The notes beneath the pieces were generated by a model, which worked only from the letters and a program-made list of their open reading frames with translations, did no database searches and had not been told where the DNA came from. From assembly GCA_001724245.1 (NCBI GenBank), contig MEDX01000118.1:1-31515 (forward strand): 31,515 nt of DNA, written 5' to 3'. Of the stretch, positions 29,500-31,515 are shown one piece after another. Within the stretch, counting starts at the first letter, position 1; each line of letters begins with the position of its first letter. This stretch comes from Fonticula-like sp. SCN 57-25 (lineage: Eukaryota; Nucleariida; Rotosphaerida). A program made the translations under genes and the position numbers.

Positions 29500-31490
29500 T
29501 TAGAAAAGGTCGTCGTCCATCTCAGAGTCACTCATAAAGTCATCGGGCGAGCCTCCCCTTTCAAACATGCTGATGCGATGTATCAAATCGTCGTTGAAAC
29601 TGCGCTGCGCCATGTTTTCAAAAAAGTCGCGGTTCATCGAGGGGAAATGCCCAAAGGACGACTGCGACTGCAGCAGCGACGAGTGCAGGTTCTTGAAGCG
29701 GGCCAGCGCCGCCGCCTCCGACTAAAAAAGCGCGGGAAAAGCGTGAGTTGCTATAAAAAAGAGCTCGGCGCGCGCACCTCCATGCGCCTCAGCGACGTGT
29801 CGATCTGCGCCTTGTGGTCCCGCACGCGCTTGTCCAGCCCAGAGAGCAGCAGCCGCTTTGCGCGGTCGTTGGACACGCGCTTCTTGCGCGGCGTGTCCGA
29901 CGACTCTGCGGCGCCGTCATCGGCTTCGGGAAGCTCGCGCTTCTGCACCACGTTCCACCGGCTGCAATTTTCAATTTGGTCAGTGCACAGCCCTGCCACA
30001 GCACTGAAAAGCGTACCGGCGCGTCGTCTTGGCGAGGCCCTGCATCGCGGCGGCGCGCTCGCTGAGCTCGTCGGCGCACCGCTGGTACAGCCACACCTGC
30101 ACCATACCGAGGTCGCTGGCCTCACCCGACTCTTCATAGGTGCGGTACGCCTCGCACTGCGACAGGTGGGCGTACTGGAGGGCGGCGCCGGCCGAACCAA
30201 CGTCATGGTGCCGGTATAAAAAGGGGTACGCGTGAGGCGAGTACGGGTTGCGAGGGAAGAGGCTAGTACGGCGGGCGGCCGGGGTAGCAGCAGCAGGTGT
30301 GGCAGTAGCAGGCGTGGTAGTAGCAGCAGTAGCAGCAGCAGGGGTCGCCCGATTAACCGCCGTCGCCGTCGATGCGGCCGATGCCTGACGTGCCGTCGCC
30401 GCCAACGCCGCCAGCTGGGGATTCACAGCTGTCTGAGCCGCTTGCGCGCGGCCGGCCGCCGTGTTACCGGTGGTCGCACTCGCCGCCGGTGCGGGCGCCG
30501 CGGGTGTGGTCGCGGGGAACTTGCGGAGCGCCTCGTCGAGCATGGCGTCCCAGATGCACGACTCGGGGTTCGCCGCGGGCTTGTTGAGAGTCACGCCGGC
30601 CTTGGTCGCCCATTCGCGCACGATGAGGAACCGCGTGACGCCGAGCACGACGCGCTTGAAGCAATCTTCGTTGCCAGAGGTAAAGTACGCGACCGCGAGC
30701 GGGTGTGACAGGTAAACGTTAAAGATATTGTAGGAGGGAGCTTGAATGCTCCTGTACTGATTCGCCTGCAATAATGCGTGAGTAAAAGGCACGGGAGCGC
30801 GCCGCGTAGTACCCAGTCGATCAGGCGAGAGACGCGGCTAAAGAAAACAACGGCAACCTCAAGCATGCTGTTCTCTGTCGCCATGGGAAGATGGACGATA
30901 TTGTCAAACAAGTTGCGCGACATGGCCCTAAATGATAAAAGTCAGATACATGGTCCAAAGGCTCTTTTGGCCCGCCACTCGCGTACGTTGCCGCGACGTG
31001 GTCGACGGCGGCGTCCACCACCCTGCGGAACACGTGGTCGTCTACCCGGAGGCTCCTCTGCAGCGCCTTGCCATGGAGCAGCTTGGCGACGCACTTGAAC
31101 GCCAAGGCCCATCGGGTGGCCGTAACCTTGTCCGCGTCGAGACCCGTCTGCATGAACGTCTCGATCAGCGGGTGCTTTGCCGAGTCCTCGTGGCGCGGGT
31201 CATATGCAGGCCTGCGACGCCGCCCAACGTCCTCGGCGTCGTTGGTGCCGTCGTCGTCGGCAGACTTGCGGAAGCGGCTGCACACTGCGTCGGGGAACAC
31301 GGTGGCCATGGCCGAAGCCTGCGAGTGATTGAGAACGTCGGTGACGAGGCACCCGCGCGAAGCGTCGCGGTTGGATGCGATGCAGCGCACGATCTGCCCG
31401 CGAAGGACCGAGCAACGGCGTAGGACAGAGGCCTGCAGAGCCTCAAGGTCGCCGTCGTGGTTCGCAAGCGCAGCCCGGAACGCGAGAACG
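29500..31490 (-). CDS. Unrecognised protein, 5' end beyond the window
   Basis: I do not recognise the family. Five exons are readable: 31490-30987, 30927-30813, 30765-30017, 29961-29778 and 29721-29500, about 590 residues, and an acceptor (CTGCAG) at 31491 shows at least one more exon upstream. Introns are 59, 47, 54-55 and 56 bases. The first part is helical and conserved-looking (for example VTATRWALAFKCVAKLL and NLFDNIVHLPMATEN). A middle block around YNIFNVYLSHPLAVAYF and FLIVREWATKAGV precedes an Ala/Thr/Pro tract. Then comes a helical block rich in Tyr and Gln, a basic patch (TPRKKRVSNDRAKR) that could be a nuclear localisation signal, a coiled coil and an acidic end (SDSEMDDDLF). A nuclear scaffold or regulator is a guess only. 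Confidence 0.8.
30270..30420 (-). repeat. GCA/GTA triplet-type minirepeat coding an Ala/Thr/Pro tract
   Basis: Imperfect trinucleotide runs (GCAGCAGCAG, GTAGTAGCAG on the plus strand, densest at about 30285-30345) code the Ala/Thr/Pro-rich spacer of the unrecognised minus-strand protein. The frame stays open throughout, so no intron is needed here. Confidence 0.6.
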
Positions 31491-31515
31491 CTGCAGAAAA
31501 ATATTCAGCAAAAAA

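Noticed and set aside
30160-30235. Possible intron in the minus-strand unknown gene, GTACTC to CTCCAG
   Set aside because: Its length of 70 is not a multiple of three and removing it breaks the open frame on the far side.

Overview
This is nuclear DNA of a small-genome eukaryote. Its genes are interrupted by spliceosomal introns, mostly 44-60 bases long, and lie 90-560 bases apart on both strands. The products are typical eukaryotic proteins: MetAP2, Rab GDI, a WDR81/LvsG BEACH protein, Tim50, LSM12, cofilin, arginyl-tRNA synthetase, ERCC1, a kexin/furin protease and PIG-L. Cofilin reads partly like fungal cofilins and partly like amoebozoan actophorin. WDR81/LvsG, AGTRAP-like and LRRC58-like genes are known from animals or amoebae. 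I place the organism in Amorphea, either an early-diverging fungus or fungal relative or an amoebozoan; the window alone does not decide.

Layout. Positions 1-3035 are poor in genes: a 352-bp element with terminal inverted repeats and a decayed Ty3/gypsy pol fragment. From 3036 to the right end the window is packed: LRRC58-like (-), PIG-L-like (+), MetAP2 (+), Rab GDI (-), WDR81/LvsG (+), Tim50 (-), LSM12 (+), cofilin (+), ArgRS (+), ERCC1 (-), a short-chain dehydrogenase (+), an unrecognised small gene (+), a bacterial-type RNase P protein (+), a kexin-like protease (+), an AGTRAP-like membrane protein (+) and an unrecognised large gene (-) that runs off the right edge. Four divergent pairs share promoters of 180-340 bp and four convergent pairs end 86-246 bp apart. 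The neighbours are housekeeping genes from unrelated pathways. Loose themes are secretion and endomembranes (PIG-L, GDI, WDR81, kexin, AGTRAP-like) and mitochondria (Tim50, the RNase P protein).

I resolved 39 introns by reading frame and family alignment. 36 have C at donor position +4, and 32 begin GTRCG instead of the usual GTRAGT or GTATGT. Rab GDI and cofilin each carry their ATG on a coding exon of only three bases, followed by an unusually long intron. The most unexpected gene is the nuclear gene for an RnpA-like (bacterial-type) RNase P protein with a probable mitochondrial leader. All exon coordinates were derived by hand and have no transcript support.
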